Below are positions 33,079-43,043 of a stretch of 64,000 bases of DNA, in pieces (positions within the stretch are counted from its first letter, which is position 1; each line of letters opens with the position of its first letter). Source of the DNA: Variovorax sp. E3 (lineage in GTDB: Bacteria > Pseudomonadota > Gammaproteobacteria > Burkholderiales > Burkholderiaceae_C); contig NZ_MOWM01000001.1 of assembly GCF_016082275.1 (NCBI RefSeq), positions 1 through 64,000 of the forward strand, given 5' to 3'. A program made the translations under genes and the position numbers. The notes below the pieces were generated by a model that saw nothing but the letters and a program-made list of their open reading frames with translations, was not told the DNA's origin and searched no databases.

Positions 33079-34117
33079 CACTTGTCGGCCTTCCGTGGAT
33101 CGAGCGCATCGCGCAACGCGTCGCCCATGAAAGTCAGCAGCATCAGCGTGACGACCAGCACGCCGAAGGTGGAGATGGAAATCCACCAGGCGTCGATGTT
33201 GGCCTTGCCCTGGCTCAGCAGTTCGCCGAGCGACGGCGTGCCCGGCGGCACCCCGAGGCCGAGGAAGTCGAGCGAGGTCAGCGCCAGGATGGCCGCGCTC
33301 ATGCGAAACGGCAGGAAAGTGACGACCGGCACCATGCTGTTGGGCAGGATGTGGCGCCACATGATCTGCAGGTTGCTCACGCCCAGGCGCGCGCGGCGCG
33401 CACGTAGTCCATCTGGCGGTTGCGCAGGAACTCGGCGCGCACGTAGTCGGCCAGCCCCATCCAGCCGAACAGGCTCAGCAGGATCAGCAGCAGCGACACG
33501 CTGGGCGCGAAGATCGCGCTGAAGATGATCAGCAGGTAGAGCTCCGGCATCGAGCTCCAGATCTCGATGAAGCGCTGGAACGCGAGGTCGATCTTGCCGG
33601 CGAAGTAGCCCTGCACCGCCCCCGCCGCCACGCCGAGCACGGTGCCGATGGCTGTGAGCGCCAGGCCGAACAGCACGCTCACGCGAAAGCCGTAGATCAG
33701 CTGCGCCAGCAGGTCGCGGCCGCGGTCGTCGGTGCCGAAGAAGTTGTCGCTCGTCGGCGCGGCCGGGCTCGGCGCCTTGGCGAAGTAATTGAGCGTCTTC
33801 GGCCCGTAGGGGTTGGGCGCGTAGATCGCCCAGTTGTCGCCCTGGGTGATGCGCTCGCGGATGAAGGGGTCCAGGTAGTCGGCCGGCGTCTCGAAGTCGC
33901 CGCCGAAGGTCTTCTCGGAGTAGTCCCGCAGCACCGGGAAGTAGGTCTGGCCTTCGTAGCGCAGCACCAGCGGCTTGTCGGTCGACAGCACCTCGGCGAA
34001 CAGGCTCAGCACCACGAGAACGGTGAAGACCACCAGGCTCCAGAACCCGAGCCGGTTGCGCTTGAAGCGAAGCCAGGCACGGCGCCCCGGCGAAATGTGG
34101 GTAGGGCCGCTCACCAT
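33078..34117 (-). CDS. yejE: Peptide ABC transporter permease (frame break near 33386)
   Basis: Inner-membrane permease of about 346 residues, YejE-like. The N-terminal membrane segment ([21 protein letters not shown]) is followed by a long periplasmic loop containing PYGPKTLNY and [26 protein letters not shown], then the BPD_transp_1 core. The EAA-type loop is at [24 protein letters not shown], where the frame breaks: one C is missing in GCGCGC-CTGG near 33386. Both halves match the family well. It lies between yejF and a 162-base spacer that contains a repeat. Confidence 0.86.
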
Positions 34118-34189
34118 GGACGCATCGGCTCCAAGGAGACCACTGCGCCCAAGCCAGCAGCAGGCGTGCCCCCTTCCAGAAACACCGAG

Positions 34190-34275
34190 GATCCGGCTTT
34201 GCCGGTCCTCAGGTGTTGCCCCCGGCAGGGGGAAGGCGAAGCGACACGAAGTGCGCGCAGCCTGGGGGCGAGCCC
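34190..34275. repeat. GC-rich intergenic repeat between yejB and yejE
   Basis: The spacer holds short inverted repeats such as CCGGCTTTGCCGG (34194-34206) and GCCCCCGG...AGGGGG (34218-34235), followed by GGCGAAGCGACACGAAGTGC. This wording is familiar from many intergenic sites in Comamonadaceae chromosomes, as remembered. It may form a structured RNA in the operon transcript and could set the ratio of yejA/yejB to yejE/yejF. Confidence 0.45.
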
Positions 34276-34279
34276 AAGT

Positions 34280-35320
34280 TCAATCGAATTTGACACGCGG
34301 GTCCACCCATACGTAGCAGAGATCGGAAATCAGCTTGGTCACCAGGCCGATCAGCGTGAAAAGGTACAGCGTGCCCAGCACCACCGGGTAGTCGCGGCGG
34401 ATCACGCTCTCGTAGCCCAGCAGGCCCAGGCCGTCGAGCGAGAACAGCGTCTCGATGAGCAGCGAGCCCGCGAAGAAGGCGCCGATGAAGGCCGACGGCA
34501 AGCCCGTGATGATCGGGATCAGCGCGTTGCGGAACACGTGCTTCCAGAGCACCTGCCCCTCGCCCAGCCCCTTGGCCCGCGCCGTCAGCACGTACTGCTT
34601 GCGGATTTCCTCGAGAAAGGCGTTCTTGGTGAGCATGGCCGTCACCGCGAAACTGCCCAGCACCATGGCCGTGACCGGCAGCGTGATGTGCCACAGGTAG
34701 TCGACGATGCGCGCGCCCCAGCCCAGCTCGTCCCAGTTCGCGGAGGTCAGCCCGCGCAGGGGAAACCACTGCAGCTGTCCGCCGAAGACCACCAGCAGCG
34801 CCACCCCGAGCACGAAGCCCGGAATGGCATAGCCGACGAGCACGATCAGCGTGCTGACGAGGTCGAAACGCGTGCCCGCCCGCACCGCCTTGGCAACACC
34901 GAGCGGCACCGCCACCCCGTAGCTGATGAAGAAGGTCCACAGCCCCAGGCTGATCGACACCGGCAGCTTCTCGAGGATCAGCGTCCAGACGTCCTTGTTC
35001 TGGAAGAAGCTCTTGCCGAGGTCGAAGCGCGCGAACTGGCCGAGCATTTGCCACAGGCGCTCGTGCGGCGGCTTGTCGAAGCCGTAGAGCGCCTTGATCT
35101 CCTGCAGCCGCTTGGGGTCCACGCCCTGGTTGCCCCGGTAGCTTCCGCCGCCGGACTCGAAGCCCCCGCCGCCACCGCCCCGCCCCGCCGTCTTCGCTTC
35201 GGCCAGGTACTGCTCCACCGGCCCGCCAGGCACGAACTGGATGACGAGAAAGGTGACGAGCAGTACGCCGAGCAGGGTCGGTATGAACAGCAGCAATCGC
35301 TTGAGTACATAGGAGAGCAC
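34280..35320 (-). CDS. yejB: Peptide ABC transporter permease
   Basis: A 346-residue permease of the YejB/DppB type. Membrane segment 1 is RLLLFIPTLLGVLLVTFLVIQFVPGG. Then comes a glycine-rich periplasmic loop, and the permease core contains YGFDKPPHERLWQML, VPLGVAKAVRAGTRFD and the EAA loop LEEIRKQYVLTARAKGLGEGQVLWKHVFRNA. No frame break is seen. Start ATG at 35318-35320, 22 bases after the yejA stop. It pairs with YejE to form the channel for oligopeptides. Confidence 0.9.
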   Translation of the reverse strand: MLSYVLKRLLLFIPTLLGVLLVTFLVIQFVPGGPVEQYLAEAKTAGRGGGGGGFESGGGSYRGNQGVDPKRLQEIKALYGFDKPPHERLWQMLGQFARFDLGKSFFQNKDVWTLILEKLPVSISLGLWTFFISYGVAVPLGVAKAVRAGTRFDLVSTLIVLVGYAIPGFVLGVALLVVFGGQLQWFPLRGLTSANWDELGWGARIVDYLWHITLPVTAMVLGSFAVTAMLTKNAFLEEIRKQYVLTARAKGLGEGQVLWKHVFRNALIPIITGLPSAFIGAFFAGSLLIETLFSLDGLGLLGYESVIRRDYPVVLGTLYLFTLIGLVTKLISDLCYVWVDPRVKFD

Positions 35321-35342
35321 GGCCTGTTTCCTTGTCTTCTAT

Positions 35343-37156
35343 TTATGGCTTCTGCGCCTCTTTGGCCCACCAGGTGCCCATGACCCAGTCTTCGCCGCCG
35401 GCGTAAGGCGGCATGGGCGACTTGAACGCCAGGCGCCAGTCGTCGTAGACGATGCGGTGCGAGGTCAGGGTCCACTGGGGAATCAGGTAGTGGCTGTGCA
35501 TGATGACCCGGTCCAGCGCGCGACAGGCGGGCATCAGCTGGGCCTTGGTGTCGGCGTCGACGACCTTCTTGAGCAAGGCATCGACCGCCGGGCTGGACAC
35601 GCCCATGTAGTTGCCCGAGCTTTCGGTCTTGGCGGCCTTGCTGCCGAAGATCTCGAGCAGCGACTGGCCGGGATTGTTGGTGCCGGGGAAGTTGATCGTG
35701 GTCATGTCGAACTCGAAGCGGTCGAGCCGCTCCTGGTAGAGCGCGAAATCGACCGTCGCGAAGTTCAGCGTGATGCCGAGCTTCTCGAGGTTGCGGATCC
35801 ACGGCGACACGGTGCGCACGCCGCCCTCCTTGCTGTCCAGGTACTCCAGCGTCATGGCCTCGCCCTTGGCGTTGCGCAGCGCGCCGTCGCGGTACTCCCA
35901 GCCGGCCTGCTTGAGCAGGTCGCGCGCGCGGCGCAGGTTGTTACGCAGCGACTGGCCTTCGCCCTCGGTGGTGGGCGGGGTGTACATCGGCCCGAAGCTC
36001 GCGTCGGGGATCTTGCCGCGCCACGGCTCGAGCAAGGCTTTTTCCTCGGGCGACGGCAGGCCCTGCGCCTCGCAATCGGTGTTGCCGAACAGGTCTTTCA
36101 CGCGCGGATAGCCGCCGTAGAACATCTGGCGGTTCATCCACTCGTAATCGAGCGCCAGGCCCAGCGCTTCGCGCACGCGCGGGTCCTTCAGCTTCTCGCG
36201 GCGGCTGTTGAGCACGAAGCTCTGGAAGCCCGCGGGCTTCTTGTGCGGGAACTCGTGCTTGACCAGTTCGCCGGTATTGAAGCGCTTGCCGTTGACCCGC
36301 CGCGCCCAGTCGCCGGCCGAGTAGAAGCTCATCATGTCGAACTCGCCGGCCTTCAGCGCCTCGAGCCGGGCCGTGTTGTCCTTGTAGATCTTCACGGTGA
36401 TGCGGTCGAAGTTGTGGCTGCCGCGGTTCACGGGAAGATCGCGCCCCCAGTACGCCGGATCGCGCAGGTACGTGATGTCCTTGCCGAAGCGCACGGGCCC
36501 GATCTTGTAGGCGCCGCTGCCGATGGGGATGTCCATCACCACCTGGTCGAAGGGCTTGGCCTTGCCGTTCTCCACGCCCCAGGCACGGCTGAAGACCGGC
36601 AGGCTGCCCACGATCAGCGGCAGCTCGCGGTTCGGCGTCTTGAAGCGAAAGCGGATGGTGCGCGCGTTGAGCACGTCGCGCCGTCCACCTCCTGCAACAG
36701 GGTCTTGTAGCCCGGCGCGGTGTACGGGCCGATCAGCGTGTCGTAGCTGTGCTTCACGTCGGCCGCCTCGACCGGCATGCCGTTGTGGAACCTGGCTTCG
36801 GGCCGCAGGCGGAAGGTCACGCTGAGGCGGTCGGGCGCCACCGTCACGTCTTCGGCCAGCAGGCCGTAGCCGGAGGCGGTCTCGTCCATCGAGCCGGTCA
36901 GCAAGGTGTCGAACAGCAGGCTGTCGAGGTACGCCGGCGCCGAGCCCTTGATGGTGAACGGGTTGTACTTGTCGAAAGTGGAGACACGCAGGTTGCTCAC
37001 CAGCCGCAGTTCGCCGCCCTTGGGCGCGGCGGTGTCGACGTAGTCGAAGGCTTTGAAGTCGGGGCCGTATTTCAGGTCGTCCCAGAGTGCATATCCATGC
37101 GCGGCCCACGCGGGAACCGCACACACCATCAACGACCAGACCCAGAGAAACCGCAT
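35343..37156 (-). CDS. yejA: Peptide ABC transporter solute-binding protein (frame break near 36678)
   Basis: Periplasmic binding protein of about 604 residues of the YejA group (SBP_bac_5). The signal peptide is [18 protein letters not shown], after which comes [29 protein letters not shown], typical of YejA. The frame changes at about 36678 between LLQEVDGA and [20 protein letters not shown]; one extra base joins them. In Escherichia coli and others, the Yej system imports peptides, including microcin C. It is the first gene of the operon, divergent from fabI with a 37-base gap that must hold both promoters. Confidence 0.88.
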
Positions 37157-37193
37157 GCGAGAATTCTGCCCAAGATTTTCACGAGGCAACTTC

Positions 37194-37976
37194 ATGGGCT
37201 TTCTTTCCGGCAAGAAACTGTTGATCACCGGTGTTCTGAGCAATCGCTCCATTGCTTATGGCATTGCCAAGGCCTGTCATGAACAGGGCGCGGAGCTCGC
37301 CTTCAGCTATGTCGGCGAGCGATTCAAGGACCGTATCACCGAATATGCCGCAGACTTCGGCTCGAAACTGATTTTTGATTGCGACGTGGGCGACGACGCG
37401 CAGATCGACAAGCTCTTCGCCGACCTGGCGCAGACCTGGCCCACGTTCGACGGCTTCGTGCACAGCATCGGCTTCGCCACGCGCGAATCCATCGCCGGCG
37501 ACTTCCTGGACGGGCTCTCGCGCGAAGGCTTCAAGATCGCGCACGACATCAGCGCCTACAGCTTCCCGGCCATGGCCAAGGCGGCCCTGCCCTACCTCAA
37601 CGACAAGGCGGCCCTGCTCACGCTGACCTACCTGGGCGCCGAGCGCGCGCTGCCCAACTACAACACCATGGGCCTGGCCAAGGCCTCGCTCGAAGCCTCG
37701 GTGCGCTACACCGCCGCCTCGCTCGGCCCGAAGGGCATGCGGGTCAACGGCATCAGCGCCGGCCCGATCAAGACGCTGGCCGCCAGCGGCATCAAGGGCT
37801 TCGGCAAGATGCTGGCGGCCGTGGCCGACGCCTCGCCAATCCGCCGCAACGTGACCATCGAGGAAGTCGGCAACGTGGCCGCGTTCCTGCTGAGCGACCT
37901 GGCCAGCGGCGTGACGGCCGAGATCACCTACGTCGACGGCGGCTTCAGCAACGTCGTCGGGGGCATGGCGGAGTAA
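37194..37976 (+). CDS. fabI: Enoyl-[acyl-carrier-protein] reductase (NADH)
   Basis: A 260-residue FabI, the enzyme of the last reduction step in fatty-acid elongation and the target of triclosan. The N-terminal [24 protein letters not shown] is the nucleotide-binding part. The active-site Tyr and Lys are in [16 protein letters not shown] (Y-x6-K), and the substrate-binding part [12 protein letters not shown] is intact. The start ATG is at 37194, with GAGG before it. It is probably co-transcribed with the DNA ligase gene 52 bases downstream. Confidence 0.95.
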   Translation: MGFLSGKKLLITGVLSNRSIAYGIAKACHEQGAELAFSYVGERFKDRITEYAADFGSKLIFDCDVGDDAQIDKLFADLAQTWPTFDGFVHSIGFATRESIAGDFLDGLSREGFKIAHDISAYSFPAMAKAALPYLNDKAALLTLTYLGAERALPNYNTMGLAKASLEASVRYTAASLGPKGMRVNGISAGPIKTLAASGIKGFGKMLAAVADASPIRRNVTIEEVGNVAAFLLSDLASGVTAEITYVDGGFSNVVGGMAE

Positions 37977-38028
37977 GACCCTCCAGGTGCTGGAGGCGTC
38001 CGCTTCCAGCTATTCATTTCATAGCACC

Positions 38029-38870
38029 ATGTTGAACCGACGCACCCTTCTGCTGGCGGCCCTGGGCGTGACCGCGGCGCACGCCGCGTTCGCGCGCGCC
38101 GGGGCGCCGTCGCTCCTGCTCGCCGAGGTCTACCGCCCCGGCATGTCGCTGGACGACCAGTGGGTCAGCGAGAAGTACGACGGCGTGCGCGGCTACTGGG
38201 ACGGCAAGCAGCTGTGGACGCGCGGCGGCGAGCGCGTCGTGGCGCCGGCCTGGTTCACCGCCCCGCTGCCCAGGCAGCCGCTGGACGGCGAGCTGTGGGC
38301 GGGACGCGGCCGCTTCGCGCGCGCGTCTCCACGGTGCGCAGCCAGACGCCCAACGACATCGCCTGGCGCGAGATGCACTACATGGTGTTCGACCTGCCCG
38401 CGCAGGCCGGCGACTTCACGACGCGCCTGGCGGCGCTGCGCAAGCTGCTGCCGATCACCGATGCGCCCTGGGTCGTGGCCGTGCCGCAAGAGCGCGCGAC
38501 CACCCAGGACGACCTGCAGGCGCTGCTCGACAAGACGGTGAAGATGGGCGGCGAAGGCCTGATGCTGCATCGCGGCGCCTCGCTCTACCGTGGCGGGCGC
38601 AGCGGCGACCTGCTGAAGTTCAAGCCCTTCGACGACGCGGAAGCCCGCGTGGTCGAGCACATCACCGGCAAGGGCCGGCACGGCGCGCGGCTCGGCGCCC
38701 TGCTGGTCGAGACGCCCGAGGGGCAGCGCTTCAGGCTCGGCACCGGCCTGACCGATGTGGAACGCGACAACCCGCCGCCTGTCGGCAGCTGGGTCACGTA
38801 CCGCTACAACGGCACCACGGCAAAGGGGCTGCCGAAGTTCGCGCGATTCATCCGGGTGCACGAAGGCTAG
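38029..38870 (+). CDS. ligE: Exported ATP-dependent DNA ligase, LigE type (frame break near 38325)
   Basis: A compact ATP-dependent DNA ligase of about 280 residues. The nucleotidyltransferase motif I is seen as SEKYDGVRG, with Lys49 as the adenylated residue. Later motifs are DGELWAGRGRF (III), GEGLMLH (IV) and LLKFKPF (V), followed by a small OB domain. The N-terminus is a signal sequence with consecutive Arg residues (MLNRRTLLLAALG...AHAAFARA), so the ligase is probably exported, as in the LigE group of Gram-negatives. The frame breaks near 38325 (FARA to VSTVRSQTPND) and one G restores it. It follows fabI, an unrelated gene. Chromosomal repair is unlikely to be its role if it acts outside the cytoplasm. 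Confidence 0.82.
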
Positions 38871-38912
38871 GGCCTTCGCGCCCCGCCCTCCCCGCGGCTG
38901 TCGCTTGCCTGC

Positions 38913-41216
38913 TTACTTGGCGACCTGCCGCACGCAGTCCGCGTAGTAGCGCTTCTTGCCCGTTTCGTCGATGCGCGCCACCAGGCCGTGGATGTCGGTC
39001 TCGAAGCCCGGGCACTGCAGGTTGAACTCGCGCGAGAACTTGAGGTAGTCGACGATCTTCTTGTTGAACACTTCGCCCGGGATCAGCAGCGGAATGCCCG
39101 GCGGGTACGGCGTGATCAGGCTGGTGGTGATGCGGCCTTCGAGCTCGTCGATTTCCACGCGCTCGGTCTTGCGGTGCGCGATGTGGGCGAAGGCGTCGCT
39201 GGGCTTCATGGCCGGCGTCAGGTCGCTCAGGTACATCTCGGTGGTCAGGCGCGCCACGTCGTAGCGTGCATACAGCTGGTGGATGTGCTGGCACAGGTCG
39301 CGCAGGCCCAGGCGCTCGTAGCCCGGGTGCTGCTGGCAGAACTCCGGCAGGATGCGCCACATCGGCTGGTTGCGCGCGTAGTCGTCCTTGAACTGCTGCA
39401 GCGCCGTGAGCAGCGTGTTCCAGCGGCCCTTGGTGATGCCGATGGTGAACATGATGAAGAAGCTGTACAGGCCCGTCTTCTCCACGATCACGCCGTGCTC
39501 GGCGAGGAACTTGGTCACCACGCTGGCCGGAATGCCGGTCTCGGCGAAGTTGCCTTCCAGGTCCAGGCCCGGCGTGACGATGGTCGACTTGATCGGGTCG
39601 AGCATGTTGAAGCCGTCGGCCAGGTCGCCGAAGCCGTGCCAGTTGCGCGGCGACTTCTTGGTCTTGCGCTTGGAGGGCTCCTTCTCGCCCGTCATGATCC
39701 AGTCTTCGGCGCGGCCGATGCCTTCGTCGACCAGCTTCTCGGGGCCCCAGACCTTGAACCACCACTCGTCCTTGCCGAACTCTTCCTCGACCTTGCGCAT
39801 GGCGCGGCGGAAGTCGAGCGCCTCAAGAATGCTTTCTTCCACCAGCGCGGTGCCGCCGGGCGGCTCCATCATGGCGGCGGCCACGTCGCAGCTCGCGATG
39901 ATCGCGTACTGCGGGCTGGTCGACGAGTGCATCAGGTAGGCCTCGTTGAAGAGGTCGCGGTCGAGCTGGCGGTTCTGCGAGTCCTGCACCAGCACGTGGC
40001 TGGCCTGGCTGATGCCGGCCAGCAGCTTGTGCGTGGACTGCGTGGCGAACACCAGCGACTCCTTCGGGCGCACGCGGCGCTTGCCCATCGCGTGGTAGGC
40101 GCCGTAGAACGGGTGGAAGGCGGCGTGCGGCAGCCAGGCCTCGTCGAAGTGCAGCGTGTCGACGTAGCCGTCGAGCATGTTCTTGATGGTCTCGGTGTTG
40201 TAGATCACGCCGTCGTAGGTCGACTGCGTGAGCGTCATCACGCGCGGCTTGACCTTCTCGGGGTCGACGTCGGCCAGCAGCGGGTTGGCCTTGATCTTGG
40301 CCTTGATGGCGCTCTGCTCGAACTCGCTCTTGGGAATCGGGCCGATGATGCCGAAGTGGTTGCGCGTGGGCTTCATGAACACCGGAATCGCGCCGGTCAT
40401 GATGATCGCGTGCAGGATCGACTTGTGGCAGTTGCGGTCGACCACCACCACGTCGTCGGGCGCCACCGTGTGGTGCCACACCATCTTGTTGCTGGTGCTG
40501 GTGCCGTTGGTCACGAAGAAGCAGTGGTCGGCGTTGAAGATGCGCGCCGCATTGCGCTCGCTGGCCGCCACTGGGCCGGTGTGGTCGAGCAGCTGGCCCA
40601 GTTCCTCCACGGCGTTGCACACGTCGGCGCGCAGCATGTTCTCGCCGAAGAACTGGTGGAACATCTGGCCCACCGGGCTCTTCAGGAACGCCACGCCGCC
40701 CGAGTGGCCCGGGCAGTGCCACGAATAGGAGCCGTCTTCCGCGTAGTCGATCAGCGCCTTGAAGAACGGCGGCTGCACGCCTTCCAGGTAGCTCTTGGCC
40801 TCGCGAATGATGTGGCGCGCCACGAATTCGGGGGTGTCCTCGAACATGTGGATGAAGCCGTGCAGCTCGCGCAGGATGTCGTTCGGGATGTGGCGCGAGG
40901 TCTTGGTCTCGCCGTAGATGTAGATCGGCACGTCGGCGTTCTTGCGGCGCACCTCGCCGATGAAGTTGCGCAGGCTCAGCACGGCCGGATCGAGGTCGGG
41001 GCCGACCGTGAATTCCTCGTCGTCGATCGACAGGATGAAGGCGCTGGCGCGGCTTTGCTGCTGCGCGAACTGGCTCAGGTCGCCGTAGCTCGTGACGCCC
41101 AGCACCTCGAAGCCCTCCGTCTCGATGGCCTGCGCGAGCGCACGGATGCCCAGGCCCGAGGTGTTTTCGGAGCGGAAGTCCTCGTCGATGATGACGATGG
41201 GAAAGCGGAATTTCAT
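38913..41216 (-). CDS. Arginine/lysine/ornithine decarboxylase, PLP fold type I
   Basis: A complete 767-residue decarboxylase of the large Orn/Lys/Arg group. The N-terminal receiver-like wing domain is about 1-130, then the PLP domain begins SWHCPGHSGGVAFLKSPVG. The PLP lysine lies in VFATQSTHKLLAG and the phosphate/ring contact in DTLHFDEAW. The C-terminal domain contains YPPGIPLLIPGE. It releases CO2 from a basic amino acid to give a diamine; lysine, ornithine or arginine cannot be told apart here. No antiporter gene is adjacent, so it is not an obvious acid-resistance pair. The 205 bases upstream hold a GC-rich inverted repeat (about 41305-41345). Confidence 0.9.
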   Translation of the reverse strand: MKFRFPIVIIDEDFRSENTSGLGIRALAQAIETEGFEVLGVTSYGDLSQFAQQQSRASAFILSIDDEEFTVGPDLDPAVLSLRNFIGEVRRKNADVPIYIYGETKTSRHIPNDILRELHGFIHMFEDTPEFVARHIIREAKSYLEGVQPPFFKALIDYAEDGSYSWHCPGHSGGVAFLKSPVGQMFHQFFGENMLRADVCNAVEELGQLLDHTGPVAASERNAARIFNADHCFFVTNGTSTSNKMVWHHTVAPDDVVVVDRNCHKSILHAIIMTGAIPVFMKPTRNHFGIIGPIPKSEFEQSAIKAKIKANPLLADVDPEKVKPRVMTLTQSTYDGVIYNTETIKNMLDGYVDTLHFDEAWLPHAAFHPFYGAYHAMGKRRVRPKESLVFATQSTHKLLAGISQASHVLVQDSQNRQLDRDLFNEAYLMHSSTSPQYAIIASCDVAAAMMEPPGGTALVEESILEALDFRRAMRKVEEEFGKDEWWFKVWGPEKLVDEGIGRAEDWIMTGEKEPSKRKTKKSPRNWHGFGDLADGFNMLDPIKSTIVTPGLDLEGNFAETGIPASVVTKFLAEHGVIVEKTGLYSFFIMFTIGITKGRWNTLLTALQQFKDDYARNQPMWRILPEFCQQHPGYERLGLRDLCQHIHQLYARYDVARLTTEMYLSDLTPAMKPSDAFAHIAHRKTERVEIDELEGRITTSLITPYPPGIPLLIPGEVFNKKIVDYLKFSREFNLQCPGFETDIHGLVARIDETGKKRYYADCVRQVAK

Positions 41217-41421
41217 GAGCGGGGCTCCGGGTCAGGCAATGAGACGAGGCGCGAAGTGTACGGAATTCAGATGAAGAATCCGGTCAGCCTGTTGCAAGAC
41301 ATTCACAGCGGGCCGGCAAGGGGCGGCGCCCCCTCTGGCGCCAGTACCCCTACGCAGGCCAAGCGCTTGGAGTGCATGCCTCAGAATGGCGCGCATCGAA
41401 CAAGCAAAAAGAGGAGTCGAC

Positions 41422-41846
41422 ATGGCGAATTCCACCGTCTGGTGGCTGATTGCGGGGGCGGCCATCGTGGTCGAGCTGCTTTCGGGCACGGTCTACCTGC
41501 TGCTGCTGGCGGCCGGTTTCGCGGGCGCCGCCCTCTCGGCGCACCTGGGCTTCGGCATCGTCACCCAGCTGATCGTGGCTCGGTGATCGGCGTGGGGTCG
41601 GTGCTGGTGTGGTACTCGATCCAGCGCAAGCGCCCGCCCGCCCCGCCCACCGGCACCAACCGCGACGTGAACCTCGACATCGGCGAAATCGTGCACGTGG
41701 AGGCCTGGAACGCCGACGGCACGGCCACCGTGCGCTACCGGGGCGCGCAGTGGACGGTGGTGCCGCCCGCGGGCCGCACGCCCTCGATCGGCGAGCACCG
41801 CGTGGTCGAGGTGATCGGCAGCCGGCTGGTCGTCGACAAGGTTTAG
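41422..41846 (+). CDS. NfeD-like membrane protein (frame break near 41579)
   Basis: A short NfeD-family protein of about 141 residues: two or three membrane segments (TVWWLIAGAAIVVELLSGTVYLLLLAAGF) followed by a soluble OB-fold (LDIGEIVHVEAWNADGTATVRYRGAQWTVV). The frame breaks near 41579, where IVA must join SVIGVGSVLVWYS; one added base does this. ATG at 41422 has a strong GAGGAG site. NfeD proteins work with SPFH/stomatin proteins, and one lies 46 bases downstream, so the two form the common YbbK-YbbL-type membrane quality-control pair. Confidence 0.83.
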
Positions 41847-41892
41847 TCAGTCTGTCAGTAGTGTCCGTAGAACTCAGAAAAGGAAGCGCACC

Positions 41893-42821
41893 ATGGAATT
41901 TTCGGTCCCTCTCATCATCCTGGTCATCGCGATCATCTTCATCAGCCAGTCCGTCAAGTTCGTGCCGCAGCAGAACGCCTGGGTGCGCGAGCGCCTGGGC
42001 AAGTACCACGGCACCATGACGCCCGGGCCCAACTTCCTGATTCCGTTCATCGACCGCGTGGCCTACAAGCACAGCCTTAAGGAAATCCCGCTCGACGTGC
42101 CCAGCCAGATCTGCATCACGCGCGACAACACGCAGCTGCAGGTCGACGGCATCCTGTACTTCCAGGTGACCGACCCGATGCGCGCGAGCTACGGCTCTTC
42201 GAACTACATCGTGGCGGTGACGCAACTCGCCCAGACCTCCCTGCGCAGCGTGATCGGCAAGCTCGAGCTCGACAAGACCTTTGAAGAGCGCGACGTCATC
42301 ACGCCCAGGTGGTGGCCGCCATCGACGAGGCCGCGCTCAACTGGGGCGTGAAGGTGCTGCGCTACGAAATCAAGGACCTGACGCCGCCGAAGGAAATCCT
42401 GCTGGCCATGCAGGCGCAAATCACCGCCGAGCGCGGCAAGCGCGCGCTGATCGCGGCTTCGGAAGGCCGCCGCCAGGAGCAGATCAACATCGCCACCGGC
42501 GAACGCGAGGCCTTCATTGCCCGCTCCGAGGGCGAAAAGCAGGCGCAGATCAATAACGCGCAGGGCGAAGCCGCCGCCATCACCGCGGTGGCCACGGCCA
42601 CGGCGGACGCCATCGAACGCGTGGCCGCCGCCATCCGCCAGCCCGGCGGCGAGCAGGCCGTGCAACTGAAGGTGGCCGAGCGCGCGGTCGATGCCTACGG
42701 CAAGGTCGCGGCCGATTCCAAGACCACGCTGATCGTGCCGAGCAACATGACCGAGACCGCCGCACTGATCTCGTCGGCCATGCGCATGATTCAGACGGGC
42801 AAAACCTCCGGTCCGGCCTGA
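41893..42821 (+). CDS. qmcA: SPFH/stomatin-like membrane protein (frame break near 42301)
   Basis: QmcA/stomatin-type protein of about 309 residues. An N-terminal membrane anchor (VPLIILVIAIIFISQSV) is followed by the SPFH domain (FVPQQNAWVRERLGKYHGTMTPGPNFLIPFIDRVAY) and a long helical region rich in Glu, Ala and Gln. The frame breaks near 42301: EERDVI continues as NAQVVAAIDEAALNWGVKVLRYEIKDL with one added A. Such proteins form large membrane rings linked to proteolysis and membrane order. It pairs with the NfeD gene just upstream. Confidence 0.87.
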
Positions 42822-42856
42822 AAACGGCTCAAAGCCACGCTACAATCGGAGGCTCA

Positions 42857-42947
42857 GGAGCGGTGGATGAGCGGTTTAAGTCGCACGCCTGGAAAGCGTG
42901 TGAGGGTTAATAGCCCTCCGCGGGTTCGAATCCCGCCTGCTCCGCCA
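42857..42947 (+). tRNA. tRNA-Ser (anticodon GGA)
   Basis: A class II tRNA of 91 bases, including an encoded CCA end. Acceptor GGAGCGG pairs with CTGCTCC, then discriminator G and CCA (42945-42947). The anticodon stem-loop CGCCTGGAAAGCG shows anticodon GGA, which reads UCC/UCU. A long variable arm (GAGGGTTAATAGCCCTC) identifies serine, and the T-loop GGGTTCGAATCCC is standard. It lies 35 bases after qmcA. Confidence 0.96.
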
Positions 42948-42957
42948 ACTATCGAAT

Positions 42958-42992
42958 CGGCGCGATGCTCACAAGGCATCGCGCCGTTTTTA
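42958..42992 (+). terminator. Terminator after tRNA-Ser
   Basis: A perfect 11-base stem, CGGCGCGATGC (42958-42968) and GCATCGCGCCG (42976-42986), with a 7-base loop is followed by TTTTTATTT on the plus strand, 10 bases after the tRNA end. Confidence 0.92.
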
Positions 42993-43043
42993 TTTGCGCC
43001 GACTGATCGGCCGGCACGCCCCCGCCGGTTCAACGCCACCAAG

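Noticed and set aside
38988-41846. A 952-codon plus-strand open frame over the decarboxylase gene.
   Set aside because: It is antisense to a fully conserved decarboxylase and its only meaningful part is the 3' end of the NfeD gene after the frame break.
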